NCBI RefSeq assembly: GCF_000247695.1
Contig: NW_004624734.1
Coordinates: 8,489,237 to 8,553,236, forward strand
Direction of reading: 5' to 3'
DNA length: 64,000 nucleotides
Origin: Heterocephalus glaber
Taxonomy: Eukaryota; Chordata; Mammalia; Rodentia; Bathyergidae
This document shows, piece after piece, positions 47,691 to 59,119 of this stretch (position 1 is its first letter; each line of letters begins with the position of its first letter). The notes under the pieces are model-generated. The model saw nothing but the letters and a program-made list of their open reading frames with translations. It did not search any database and was not told where the DNA came from. Both the position numbers and the translations under genes were made by a program.

Positions 47691-49309
47691 TGAGGTTCAG
47701 AAATGGCTCTGTGGATGGGAATTGGCACAGGGGCAGAAGGTGGAGGCCCTCCGTCCCCCTCGGCCCTCTGCCTCTCCTCCCTGTCACCCCGCACACACCT
47801 GTGGGCATGGGTGTATGCACACACACACACAAACACACACAGGTGCTGGGGGAGGCCCCTCCCACGTTGGGATCTTGATGAGGCTGGGAGCAATTTCTGA
47901 TGGGACACTGCACCCTGACCCTGGCCTGCTTCACCTGGTTCCGGTCTTCACCTGCTTTATTTGACCGTGGCCCGGTGTGATCCAGAGAGGAGCCTGAGTA
48001 GGAAACAGTGGAGATCACCCGGGGCAGCCACCCATCGAGACCCCAAAGCTTTACTACCAGGGCCTCATCAGCAAGGGTGAGGCCTGTGTCCTGCTGGGCT
48101 GCCTGGGCCAGGGCATGCGTGACTTTGAGGAACTCCTTGGGGACAAGGCATCCACAGGATGTTAGCCTGTAGCTAAGCAGAGATGGGAGAGCAACTGGTC
48201 CAGAAAGCTCCCCGGGGCATCTGTTTGCCATTACAGGCTGGGGAGAGTGGTGAGGTTGGGGTAGAGGGCGCAGCAGCACTGGCCACAGGCAGAGGGGACA
48301 ACCCGATCCTCCTCAGGGCATTCGATTATTTTTCTACTCATCTTAATAATCTGCCTCCTGCAGCCAGCATAGTCCAAAGCCCCATGGGGAGATGGGAAGG
48401 AAGGTGTGGTCCAGGTCTAGCATCAAGCCACATAGGACCGAGGCAGCTCAGGGTCAGTGAGCCCAAGAGAGGCCAGAAATGAGTATTCAGTAGACAGCTA
48501 GCTCTGTCCCACCTGAGAAGCTAGACCCAGGCCAGAGGTGGCAAAGTGCCCATGCATCCAGACCAGTCTCACCCTGAATATGATCATAAAAAGGTAGGTC
48601 ATGTAGGTCAGTGGTCTCCAAACATTTGCAATTTGGGATCCTTATAAGTGGAGAAAAAGACCCAACATGTATGCTTAGGAATTCAAACATACATTCTAAA
48701 ATATATTCAGTGAGTAATGGAAAATTTCAGGAAAATGTTACAACATTTCTCCCATCCTCCATGCCTCCATGGACAACTCATCACCAAATCCCCCTCAGGT
48801 GCCCAGGCGTCTTCATGAGGCCCTAGAATCACAGAGATGGCAGTGATTCAGTCATCCCTTCACACAACATGTATTTATTAAGCACTTACCATTTATTTGG
48901 TCTTTCCCTCAAATTAGGATTATCCACTACAATGTCCAGATAAAAAGTCAATGCTTGTGTAGCCCCAGCAATGAGAACTCTGTTCCATTTTGGGACCCTT
49001 TCATTAGTCATGATTTGTTTAATGAATCACTCACTAATTCTTTAAACAAAACTTGCATTCCATGTTTCCATAAATAGCACGGCTGAGCCAAGCATGCACC
49101 CACACATGCCAGAGACCTGGGCTCACTGTTCCATGTACCCTCTTTGCCTTCCCTCCCATGGTGGGTCTGCACCTCCTTAGATACTACCCTCAAGTGCTTC
49201 CTGGTTCTGTCTGCTTCTTTCTGATGCACCCATCATCTCCTCCTTGTCCCCCCCCACCACCCTACTCTCAGCCTTGCCCACCTCCCAATCCTTGGTCTAT
49301 GTTTGGCTT
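47691..49309. other. BDKRB2-BDKRB1 spacer, first part
   Basis: Contains a short (AC)n at ~47818-47840. A possible old repeat lies at ~48600-48720 ('ggtctccaaacatttgcaatttgggatcc', seen in pieces). Nothing coding recognised. Confidence 0.5.
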
Positions 49310-49695
49310 TTATCTAGAGGTCTCCCCAAAGCCCCATGTGCTCATACATAGGTGGGGCTTTGGGGAAATGGTTGGATCATGGCTGTGTGATACTGGATTA
49401 GTCCATTGATTGGTTTAGCATAGTTGTGAGTGTGGGTAATAGAAAGGCCCATCTTGCATATGGGTGGCACCAATCAATAGGCTTATAGCCTGGATGGAAT
49501 TAAAAGAGAAAGAGGCTCACTGCTTCCTGTCTTCCCTGCCATGGGCTACTTCTCCTCTGCCATGTTGCCCTGCCTTGCAGCCAACCAACTATGGACTGAA
49601 CCTCTACAAACTGTGAGCTAAAATAAACCTTTCCTCCTCTAACTTGTGGGTATTGGATATTTTGTCCCAGCAATGAGAAAATAACTAAGACAGTA
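49310..49695 (+). mobile_element. Rodent MaLR-type solitary LTR, copy 2
   Basis: Same family and orientation as 41625-42030, with shared landmarks 'tggggcttt', 'agtccattgattggttt', 'catgttgccctgccttgcag', 'ataaacctttcctcc' and 'attttgtcccagcaatgag'. AATAAA lies at 49622-49627. No internal region is present, so it is a solo LTR. Confidence 0.85.
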
Positions 49696-49784
49696 TCCAC
49701 TGTGCATCTGGCAACATCTGAAAGAACACAGGTGCACCCATAGGAGGTCATGCACATGAAGAACAGAGCCAGGTGCTAAGGCAT

Positions 49785-49975
49785 TGGGAGCAGGGGAACG
49801 TGGTTCCCCTTCCAGCTCTGCCCTGACTCTTATTTGCTGTGTGGCCTCCACTCTCTCCTTCATTCTTTCTGAGTCCACCTTTCCTCCTATGTAAAATGTC
49901 ATCTATGTCACAATCATTAACAAGATGATTGTACAAAGAGTTCGGCGCAGTGCCTGGGACACAGGAGGCACTGAA
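49785..49975 (+). repeat. MIR SINE
   Basis: 'ttccccttccagctctgccctg', 'gctgtgtggcctccactctctcc', 'cctatgtaaaatgtc' and 'gcagtgcctgggacacaggaggcact' (seen in pieces) follow MIR order from 5' to 3'. Confidence 0.8.
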
Positions 49976-50099
49976 CTTGTGTTCAGTGGGGTGATGGGGA
50001 CAGGAATAAGGATGTGGGAATGAGGACAGCGTCCTAGGAGAACTCTGGGTTCTGGGCCTCAGGGAACCAAGCAAGGAAACCCTCGGTCTTGTGAGGACA

Positions 50100-50280
50100 G
50101 TGGTTCAACTATTTTCTGGCTATATGATGATAAAGCAATACACATTCAGTAGAAACCACACTCGGCAGTTTGAATCTAGCTGCTTTTCCTGTAGTATGTG
50201 GTCCCACCCTCTCTTGGTGCTGGACACCAGCAGTAACTGCAGCTCCCAAGCAGCCCTGAGATCGTAAGAGGACAGGACTG
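50100..50280 (+). mobile_element. Tigger DNA transposon fragment, copy A
   Basis: 'gatgataaagcaatacacattcagtagaaacc' (seen in pieces), 'gtttgaatctagctgcttttcc' and 'aactgcagctcccaagcagccc' match the 5' part of a Tigger element common in mammals. No transposase frame is present. Confidence 0.7.
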
Positions 50281-51370
50281 GCACTCAGTCGTGCACTGCG
50301 CTCCAGAGGTGGGGCATTCAGCAGGGTCAAAGCATCCAATGTATACTTCCTGGGATACAGTTCCACATCCATATATGGGCCGCCTTCCTCCTTGCCTCTA
50401 CTGCCCTGTTCATTCTCCCCACTCCAGCCACACTGGACCTAAGTGCTGGGACAGATCCCAGGAGGCATTGCGTTCTCTCTCTGGCCTGAATCCTTCACTG
50501 AGCACCCTGAGCCCAAGAGCCTGAAGCCACTCCCTTGTCCAGGGGTGAGATGTAGCATGATGTAGCATTTGTTCAGCACACGAGGAAGTCTGCAGTTCCC
50601 CTGGGAAACCACATGGCTGGAACCCAGAGCGGGGCTCTCAGCAGGCAGAGGGGGGCCCAAGGCCTCCTCCCACTGCCCACCCTCCTGGCTCCATGGCCTC
50701 AGGGAACTAAGCAAGGAGCCAGGCTCCTGAGTCCACCCTGGCTGTCAGGATGGGGACAGAGCACAGAGAGTGACACACTGGGTGCTACTGACCCCCCGGG
50801 GGCCCAGACTGGGGATGATGGTGCCGTCGCTGCATGGAGCCCCTTGCGTGCCATCTTCATGAGTCAGAGGTGCTCCAGCCCTGTTACCCAATCTCTGACC
50901 CCACGGCAAAGCCTCCCACAGGCCCGGTCCTTCCTCCCAGCCCTGGAGGATGTGGGGGTCGAGGATGAGCAAGAGAGGTCAGAGTTTGGCAACAGCCATG
51001 GCTGGAAGCTTTAGTTTGTCTGTGGTTCTGAGCTGAGGCTGGGCTCCGTCAAGACCCCTCGGGATGCCTCACACCATGCTGAGCACAGGATGGACTTTCT
51101 TCCCCCATCTCCCTCCAGCAGGGCAGTGTGAGTGTGACCTCCACTTTGTGGGCTGGAGACTGAGGCCAGAGAGGGCAGGAACTTGCTAAGCCACTCAGTT
51201 CTTACAGAGGGAGCTGAGCAGCTCTGCCTGCCATGGGGAGCACACATGTGACAGAAGATACAGCCTGCCACCGAGGAGCCTTTGAAGCAGCTCTTTCCAA
51301 GAAGTGCTTCTCAGCCAAGGCTCAGGCTGTGTTTATCACAACAAACAACTTTGCCCCTTCTGGGCCTTGT

Positions 51371-51485
51371 GAGTACAGACAGCCCTGACTTAGAATGGTT
51401 CCACTTACAGTGTTCTGACTTCACCATAGTGCAAAAGCAATGCACCTTCAGTACGAGCCGAGTCTGATTTCGGGTACTGTGAAGA
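51371..51485 (+). mobile_element. Tigger DNA transposon fragment, copy B
   Basis: 'cttagaatggttccacttaca', 'gtgcaaaagcaatgcaccttcagtacgagcc' (seen in pieces). This is the same 5' region and orientation as copy A 1.3 kb upstream. Confidence 0.65.
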
Positions 51486-51515
51486 TTAAGCGAGATAAAG
51501 ATATTGTAGGGATTT

Positions 51516-51830
51516 AAACAATGCCCCCCCCTGAAAATGCATGCTTACTTGGAATTTCAAACTGTGATCTTATCTTGGAATAGGGCATTTGCAGGAATAA
51601 TTAAATAAAGAGGAGGTTTCACTGGATTAAGATGGGCGCCAAATCCAGTGACTGGTGTTGTTATAAGAGAAGCCATAAGGAGGAGGAGACAGAGACGGGC
51701 GTGATGCTCTGTGGGCCAAGGAAAGTAAAGGACACCGGAGCCACCTTCAGCCAGGTGAGGCAAGGGGTGCCTTCTTCCTCGGAGCCCCCAGGACAACCAA
51801 CTCTGGGCTCTGGCCTCCTGAGTAGCTAGG
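51516..51830 (+). mobile_element. MLT1-type MaLR LTR fragment
   Basis: 'gtgatcttatcttggaatagggcatttgcagg' (seen in pieces), 'ctggattaagatgggcgcc' and 'ttgttataagagaagcc' are MLT1 landmarks in order. Confidence 0.8.
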
Positions 51831-52899
51831 GAGGGAAGGGTCCCAAAAGAACAGGGCCCTCCATCCTACAGAATTTTAGGGCCTTTGCCAAGGGGAGGAC
51901 ACCAGGCCTTCCACAGTGTCACACAGCGCACTGGGGTTGGGCCAGGCCCCAGAGCGTGTACCACAGGCCTGGCAGCACCAGGACAGAGTACTTGCTCTGC
52001 AGAGCCTGGAGCTGGGCCACCCTGTTTCTCTCTTCACCCCCAGGCCTGGGCCAGGCTGACTCTGACCAGGTCAGAAAGGCCAGGAGCTCGGCTTCTGGCT
52101 CCCAGATAGCGCAGACATGGCACCACTAGGTGAGAGGTTGTTTATAGACGCCCCTGAAATGTGGCCAAAGATGGGTTCTGAGCCCCCTCACTCACCACAC
52201 GGAGTCTCCCTGTAAGGTGCCCACAGTGGCCAGCAGAGGCCATCTCCTTCCTCTGAAGTCAAGACCGAGCTGTGTGGCCTCCTGTTTGACAGTCTTGTGC
52301 AATAGCAAAAGGGTGATAAAATCAAGAGGCCAGCTGTCTCTGAACAGCCTCACAGGGCCCTGGGCCTCTGCAAAGGGACCACTCTCCGAACTAGGAAGCT
52401 GAGGCTCCGGGAGGCAGTGTAGAAAACCACCAAGTCCCCTGCTCGGCGGTGGTGGAGCCAGGACCCAAGCCCTGGTCCAGATTCCAAGCACCACCCCTCC
52501 CGACTCCCAAGTCAGCCTTGAAGACCAGTCTCCAGCCTTCTGGGTCAGCTTTGCGTACAAAGCACCTGCTCCCAGGACCCGGGCCTCAGATGGGTGTTAC
52601 ATGGTCCTGGGGGGCCGTCTGCACACCCCTCCTCCTGTCTCATAGAGAAGAGAACCTCAGCCTGAGGGACATCACAGTCATCAGAGGGCCACCCCGTCAG
52701 GGCACTGGCTTTGCTCTCTTCCACCCAGTCCCAGCACCATCCTCTCTCGAAGGGCATGGCTTCTTCTATTTTTTGCATGTTTTAGTGGCATTGTTTACTT
52801 TTGCAGAATTTGCCGAAGTTTCGTGTCTCCAGCCTACTGGCCTCCCCTGCAGATTTAGAGTTTGTCTGCCCCATTGCAAGAAATAACAAGTTCACAGAC
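51831..52899. other. Spacer, nothing recognised
   Basis: GC-rich unique-looking sequence. The longest frame (52449-52886, 145 codons) has no domain. Confidence 0.5.
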
Positions 52900-52946
52900 A
52901 ATAGTGGATGATGATGATGGTGGATAGATGATTGATAGATGATAGG

Positions 52947-52981
<35 letters not shown>
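52900..52981. repeat. (GATG)n/(TAGA)n microsatellite
   Basis: Begins with GATGATGATG, passes through degenerate units and ends in ~9 pure TAGA units (52945-52981). Confidence 0.95.
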
Positions 52982-52982
<1 letters not shown>

Positions 52983-53221
52983 AAAAGAGAGGCAGGTAGA
53001 GAAGTAAGTGATAATCAGAAGAGAGGGAAGGGAGAGAGAGAACAAGCACCTGTGGGCTGTCTCCCTGGAGCCCCCTGAGCTTCTATTCTCCAGTCCACTG
53101 CTCTCTGCAGCAGCAGCTTTTGGTCCCAGCACTGCTGGAGAGAGCTATCTAGGTACTTCAAGTGCATCTCAATCTTCAGTCCAAACAAACTTTTCTGATC
53201 CTCTCTTTAAGAAACCCAGTC

Positions 53222-53410
53222 TCTAGACTGTTGTGCCAGTGTATACCTGTAATCCCAGCTACTTGGGAGGCTGACGCAGAAAGATACCAAGTTTGATCTC
53301 AGCTTGGGGGACTTAATGACATGAGACTCTGTCTCAAAATGAAACATAAAAAGGGTCGGGGATGTAGCTCAGTGTGAAGGCCCTGGGTTCAATTCCAGGT
53401 GAAGAAAGGA
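53222..53410 (+). mobile_element. B1-ID dimeric SINE (B4-like)
   Basis: The B1 part contains 'cctgtaatcccagctacttggg' and 'gactctgtctcaaaa'. The ID part contains 'gggatgtagctcagtg' and 'aaggccctgggttcaattcc' (seen in pieces). The fusion of 7SL-derived and tRNA-derived units is characteristic of rodents. Confidence 0.88.
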
Positions 53411-55055
53411 GAAGAGAATAAAATAAAATGAATTCTCTCTTCATCTTCCCCATCTAAGTAAATGGGTAGCTCCCAATTGCCCAAGCCAGAAGCCTGGAAG
53501 AATCTGACTCTTCCCTGGCTCTCTCTTTCCTACACCAAGCAGCCAGCTCTGCCTCCAAACTGCACCTCGAGTCCTCTCACTATGCCTCCTCCTGGGTGTT
53601 GGTCCTGGCCCTGCCAAACCCCAGCCACCCCCCCAGCCAGGGGATGTCTCCAAAGGCTTGCAGCTGTGAGGCTTCCCCTGTCCAGTGGCACCATCTAGGT
53701 CCCCTTCAGGAAGGCAAGATGCCCACTGTGGGAAGGCTGTGCCCGTGGTCCTGCCTCAGCCCAGGGCATCCAGTGGTGAAGACAGGGAGCACAGGCCTCT
53801 GGCTCCCCTTGGACACCTCCCCAGGCTGCTCGGTCTTTCTCTTTGCCTGATCTTCCTTCCTTTCCATTCCCAGGTCCAGAACTCCGAGGCCTCCTACAGC
53901 CTACATCATTGAATGAGGACCCTTCAGCTGCTCTGCTAAGCCAGGGCTGAGCTACCCCTGCCCACCACTCACCCCTCTCCAGCTGTTCAAGCCCTTCACC
54001 CAAAGCACTCTGTCTCACCTTTTCAGTTCCCCAAGCCACCAAACCTCCTACCCTCAGGACCTTTGCTTGTGCTGTGTCTGCTGCCTGCATCAGCCACTCT
54101 TGCTCTATGACAGACTGGGCGCTTCTCGTGCTCCAGGACTCAGCACAAATTCCCAAGTTCAAGCCTTCCCAGGGCTCAGTGACTGGAGCACAGCACTCTG
54201 CTCTTCATGGAGCTTACCACAGTCACAATGACTCGTGGGCCGCTCTGCTGTGCGTGTGTCTGTCTCTGTCTCGTGCCGGCTGGGACGGTACGGAGTGATC
54301 CCAAGTCATTAAGAAGAGGTTTGGTTATTACCAACAATCCTGGTTCCCCCAGATGCAGAGGTGTGGGGCTCCCACACAGCCCTGTTGTGAAAGGCACCCT
54401 GATTTATGCAAAAAGCAAGGACGTGAGGCCTCTGCTCTGCAATGAGGGGATCCAGCTCCATCTCCACGAGAGCATCATCGTGAAAAGCAAATTTTGTCCG
54501 GTGCCCTCATTCTTGGCTGTATGCATGGGCCATGCAGGAACCTGGGCAGATTGGCAAATAAAGCAAGAGCTTTGCCAGATGGGCACCGCCTGCCAGGTCA
54601 CATGGAGAAGGCCAACAGCCTGGGCGGTGCTGGTTAACGTTTACCCGCCCAGCACCCTGTGGACGTCTTGGCTTCTCCAAGTGCCGACTGGCCCTGCTGG
54701 CCGCTCTCTAGGTAGGCAGGTCCGGCCTACCCAGAGCTCTCAGTGGCTCCCAGAAGTCCTGAAGTGGGCTGGCGTCCTCCCCTCATCCATCTCTGAAACA
54801 CCACTCACTCTGGCTGACACTGCCTGCCGAATCCTCCTGCCTGCACCAAACCATGCACCCACACGGGCTGCCCACGGGCAGGGCACAGTGGTCCCCATAG
54901 AAAGAATGAGGGTTGGAGTGTGGGACTGTGTGTATGCCTGTGTGTGTGCTTGTAGGACACGTGCTGGTCCTTCCACCTGCAGTGTCTTTCTCAGCTTACC
55001 TGCCATCCAGACTCCTATTCATCTCTCCATACCCAGCTTAAATAGCCCTCTACAA
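53411..55055. other. Spacer, nothing recognised
   Basis: Holds a 298-codon open frame at 54207-55103 that I regard as chance (see rejected items). No repeat recognised. Confidence 0.45.
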
Positions 55056-55059
55056 TGCA

Positions 55060-55160
55060 GTCTTCTTAGGGTTCCCCAGAGAAAGAGAACCAACAGGAGG
55101 TGAAGGTGATAGAGAATTAGCTCAAGGGGTCAGGAAGTCCCATGATCTGCAGCTGCCCAG
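55060..55160 (+). repeat. Ancient mammalian repeat fragment
   Basis: 'cttagggttccccagagaaagagaaccaacagg' (seen in pieces) and 'gtcccatgatctgcag' match a very common old repeat sequence; the family is not named with certainty. Confidence 0.55.
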
Positions 55161-55667
55161 CACACTGGGCCTCCAGCAGAATTAATCCTTTCCATCTTCA
55201 TACCCGGACACAGCCTCAGCCCCTACTGCCACTCAGCATTTCACACTTATTGTCACCAGTCAGCCACGGGGGCAGGAACAGGCTTTGTCACCCTGTGCTG
55301 CTGGTGCACACAGGGCCCAGCACCCACAAGGGGTTCACAGTACGCTTGCTGGCATGACATTCATGGGGCTGTGGATGTGTCTGGCAAGTCTCACCAAGTG
55401 CCTTTGTGCCTCGCCCCTGTTATATACCCCCGTTATCCGTGACCCAGGTTCAGAGAGGGAGCCACACTGGCTGACTGTGTCACAGAGTGGTAGGAAAGGC
55501 TAGGACTGGAGCTTTTTTCTGGCTGAACCCCATCCAGAACACCACAAGCCATAATATTTGCATGACGTAAAGACCTCCCACCACGGGGTGTCTTCAGAAG
55601 GCAGGGACTTCCGCCAAGGCAAAGGCACTGCCCTTCCCCCAGACTTACATCTCTGACTGGCACTTGG

Positions 55668-55722
55668 ATTCCCCCCCTTCCTCCTCCTCCTCCTCCTCTT
55701 CCTCCTCCTTTTCCTTCTTCCA
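55668..55722. repeat. (TCC)n polypyrimidine tract
   Basis: TCC/TTCC units over ~55 bases. The intervals 55161-55667 and 55723-56500 show no gene. Confidence 0.9.
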
Positions 55723-56176
55723 CAATTTTTAGATCTCTAGCAACAGGAGAAAACTGCTGGAAAATGAGAAAGTGCAGTTAGCCGCACTGAGGCATCACTC
55801 ACAGAGGCAGAAGTGCAAAGAAAGGCCTGACTGATGGGAGATGGAGCCCCTGGGTTCCAGACATCTGGGGGCTGCCCCTGCAGGAGCCAGGATCGCCCAG
55901 CCTGGGATCCTGGCCTGGCTGCGTCCCTGCATGAAGCGGGCACCTGGACACAGCTTTGTTGTAGGACTGGACATAGCCATAGCCTCCATGGCTTTGCTCT
56001 TAGTGTCCGCTGCCTGACTCCCGAAGAAAGCCAGGGCTTTCTCTGTTTCTGAAATGTGAGGCCCAGAGCGGTTCAGCTTGACAGAAGCCAGCTTACATGG
56101 AAGCTGGAATTCAGAACTGCGGGGGGGGGGGGTGAGGAAAAAGTGCATCTGATCCTACTCAGCAATGAGCGCTGCG

Positions 56177-56183
56177 TGAGTCA
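56177..56183 (+). promoter_or_regulatory. BDKRB1: Consensus AP-1 site upstream of the proposed BDKRB1 promoter
   Basis: TGAGTCA, a perfect AP-1/TRE heptamer, lies ~0.44 kb before the proposed transcription start. An AP-1-containing upstream enhancer is described for human BDKRB1, whose transcription is induced by inflammation. Homology to that site is not shown here. Confidence 0.35.
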
Positions 56184-56519
56184 AACGTGTTCTGAGCTCA
56201 CTGTTTGGGCCCCAGGGTCCTCACGGAGGGATTCTTGGCCGTGCTCCCTGCAGGACCAAAATGCAGGGGTGGATGTGAAGTTTTGCTCCATGCAAGGTGC
56301 TCCCAATCCTCAGCCTTCGGGGCCCGACTGAGAGTGGGGAACATCGCTGAGTGCAGGCTGATGCTTTGGGGGTGCTTCGGAGTGCAGAAGGCAAATGGGG
56401 ATTCAGAGCCTGGTTGCTAATGACAGCGCCTCCCGGATGTTACACTGCAGAGAGGCGCTGAGTCCTCTGCCCATCCCCAAGTTATGACTCGAGAGCAGGG
56501 CCCGTGTTCCTCCAACACC

Positions 56520-56625
56520 ACAGGCCTCTTCGGTCTTGAAAGACTCACTGTTTGACAGCCTGGTGACCTCACTGGGGTGGAGGTGGTTTTATTTAAGGCC
56601 TCCGTGTGTCCACAGAGCAGCCAGA
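56520..56625 (+). promoter_or_regulatory. BDKRB1: Proposed BDKRB1 core promoter with TATA-like box
   Basis: TTTATTTAAGG at 56588-56598 is a TATA-like element ~25-30 bases before the proposed exon start. Human BDKRB1 has a TATA-containing inducible promoter. The position, 2.5 kb before the coding exon, and the donor downstream support it. There is no expression evidence. Confidence 0.4.
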
Positions 56626-56694
56626 ACAGAAAGCACCGAAGGCAGCTCTGCCATCCCAAACCCAGCTGGATCCCTGAGTGCTTTCATCTTTTGA
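56620..56694 (+). other. BDKRB1: Proposed noncoding exon 1 of BDKRB1
   Basis: Begins ~25 bases after the TATA-like box, ends with the donor GTAAGT at 56695-56700 and contains no ATG. In other mammals BDKRB1 has noncoding leader exons before a single coding exon. A second leader exon was not located. Confidence 0.4.
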
Positions 56695-56700
56695 GTAAGT

Positions 56701-57639
56701 AAATGAGCGTCCTTCCTTTCTCTCAGGAGAGCAGAATAGAGAAGGTGACCGTGTCTCTTAGGGAAGAGTAAACAGAAAGCTTCCTTTTACATGTATATGT
56801 TGGCGGAACATGAATTCTGTAAGTACACATTTTGAACAAGAATAATTCTACTTAAAATGTAAGAGATTGTAGTTCATGCCCAGTGTGGGTTTAAATTGTT
56901 TTTCTCACCAAAGGAGGAGGAGGGAGAGTGTTTGGAACAGCTTGGGAAGTTTTGTTTCGTTTTGTTTATATCACAGCTAACCGACTTGTCAGTGCTGAAT
57001 AAAACCATCAGGGCCTCCAGTGGACGCTACACATTACAATCTACAAATTCTCATTTACAAACATCAGCTAGTGTCTCCAGGATGGCTCACAAGGTTTTGC
57101 AGCCAGTACCTGCTCAGGTTAGATATGGTTTGAAAGTAGCAACTTCTCATGTGACCAGGCTGCCTTTCTTATCTTCTAAGTCTATATTTCAAAGGGCTTC
57201 CTCATCACCTGACTGTTGAAATTGGAGCTCACTTGAAGAGGGGTAGAAAGAGCAAAACCATGCTCTTTCCCAAAAAGCATATCCCAGGGATAAAATGTGC
57301 AAAATTCAGAAAAAAGAATGCAGAAATGATAGACTTTTCATCTTTAGTACATGTGTTCAGTGTCCCCTCTGAGTTTTCACAGAGAACCGAATATTACTAA
57401 TAATGTGGATAACTGTGGTTTGAGCACCTACTATGTGCCAGGTAAATCCCAGTGCTAAAGCTGGGAAGTGATGAAACCAGATTCCTGTCTCTGGGTAACT
57501 TTACCAGCACAGGCAGCAGCTAGAGAAGATGACCCTTAAACACAGGTCATGGCCACAGTCAGGCCCTGCAGATGGGGGCTGGAGATAGTTGTGGAGTCGA
57601 GCTTAGGGTCAAGCTAAAGTCCCTGACTTCCTGGGCCAG
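56701..57639. other. BDKRB1 intron, nothing certain
   Basis: AT-richer than the surroundings. A MIR-like piece lies at ~57425-57480 ('gagcacctactatgtgccagg'). The 107-codon frame at 56896-57219 has no domain. Confidence 0.5.
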
Positions 57640-58010
57640 ATGCCAGTGTCCTATGACTTCTATAGTGAATTACCACAAACTCCGTGCATTTGAACAACAC
57701 AGTTCAAGAGGCCAAGATTAAAGCCATGGAGTCGACAGGGCTGGTTCCTTCTGAAAGTTCCAGGGGAGATGCTGCTCCTTGCCTGTCCCAGCTTCTGGAG
57801 GTCACCAGCACCTCACCCAGTAGCTCCACTTCCATCTTCACGCCAGCAGGGCAGCACTGTCACATTTTCTTCTGATCCTGAAGCCTGCCTCCTCCTCATA
57901 AGCACCTATGTGATGACACTGAGCCCATTTGGGCATCCCAGGAATGCGAGAAGGACACAGACACCTTAGGGGGCCATTATGCTGTGGGCCCCACCTCCCT
58001 GCATCCCTGA
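57640..58010 (-). mobile_element. Probable antisense MLT1-like LTR
   Basis: 'gaattaccacaaactcc', 'caagaggccaagattaaagcc', 'atcctgaagcctgcctcctcc' and 'atgacactgagcccatttggg' (seen in pieces) correspond in order to a reverse-complement MaLR-type LTR. Confidence 0.5.
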
Positions 58011-58874
58011 AGGGGGCAGAGGCTCAAAGGTTTTATGCAACTTACACATTTAACATTAACTTCCTTGAAAAACAGAAGCTCAAAACCTAAATTTTCATTA
58101 AACATTTGTTTTTTAGCCTTTAACTGTCGGAAGAGTTTTATAAGATTCAGAAGTCCTGCCAAACAATAAAATAGAGTTGTAGACCCGTGGCCACTAGTAA
58201 AGGACAAAGTCGCTGTCAGGCGAGCGTGCAGGACCCTGCTGTGCTCTGGGTCGGAACTGCTCAGCCTCCACTGCCAGGGTGTTTCTCCTGCCCCGCAGCA
58301 GCAAACTGTCTTCCCTGACTCCCCTCTCCCTTGGTGATTTCACCCAGCTTGTGGCCTTAGATGTCACCCATGTGATTGATCAAAAATCTGAGTGAGGGAT
58401 CCTTAACTTCAGATCTTGCCCTGAACGCCAGGGGATCTAGCTGGGCAGTAGTCCCCCCGCCAGATGCCTGGGTCTCTTGAGTTGGCTGTGACCCAGTCAG
58501 CTGTCCGGTACCCACTCACAGTCCTATTTGTCCCTCAGGGCTCATAGAGGCTGGGAGGCATGGTCACCCTCAGGAAGGGCTTGGATCTCTTCCTGCCCTG
58601 TCCGTTTCCATGGAAACTGCTGACTTTAAACATATGAGGGAGGCGGGATGCAGGTCACTGCGTAGCTGTGGATGTGGCCTGGGGTTCAGTGCAGACTGAG
58701 GGTCACACCTAGCACTGTCACTCACCACCCAGGACCCTTGGACACTCGGGTCACTTCCCTGGGTCTGGTATCCTCATCCCCTACATGGGGGCAAAAGTGA
58801 GCAGAATGGACAGACAGGAGCGCTAGCTCTGGACTCAGAGTGTGGGGATTTGAACCCAGCAGCTGTCCGTTACC
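58011..58874. other. BDKRB1 intron, nothing certain
   Basis: 58020-58200 is AT-rich and unassigned. 58660-58860 has MIR-like wording. No exon recognised. Confidence 0.45.
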
Positions 58875-59082
58875 ATGGAAAGCTCTAAAAGGTTCGCCAC
58901 CACTGCTCTAGAGGACCACATGGTAAATACACCACTCAACCCTGTCGGTGCAGCCAGAAAACTGTGCAGCATGAAAAAGCCCTGGACAGTATGTAACTGA
59001 TGGGTGCAGCTGTGTTCCAACAAACCTTTATTGCCCAACACCGGCTGGACTTCGAGTAAGAGTCATAGTTTGTCACCTCCTG
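58875..59082 (-). mobile_element. hAT-Charlie-type DNA transposon fossil abutting a splice acceptor
   Basis: 'ggtaaatacaccactcaaccc', 'cagtatgtaactgatgggtgcagctgtgttcc' (seen in pieces), 'aaacctttattg' and the terminal 'agtttgtcacctcctg' match a common hAT-family element whose terminal repeat is CAGGGGTCGGCAAACT. Its end lies 26 bases before the acceptor AG of the BDKRB1 coding exon. Confidence 0.65.
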
Positions 59083-59119
59083 TGTTAATTTACACACTTG
59101 TCACTGCAGGTCACCGTGG
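59083..59119 (+). other. BDKRB1: BDKRB1 splice acceptor and start context
   Basis: The branch-point-like TGTTAAT at 59083-59089 is followed by a weak pyrimidine tract and CAG (AG at 59108-59109). The exon then starts GTCACCGTGG and the ATG follows at 59120. Confidence 0.6.

Noticed and set aside
54207..55103. 298-codon open frame on the + strand
   Set aside because: No recognisable domain, no family resemblance and low-complexity Cys/Val stretches from TG-rich DNA. It looks like a chance frame in GC-rich sequence.
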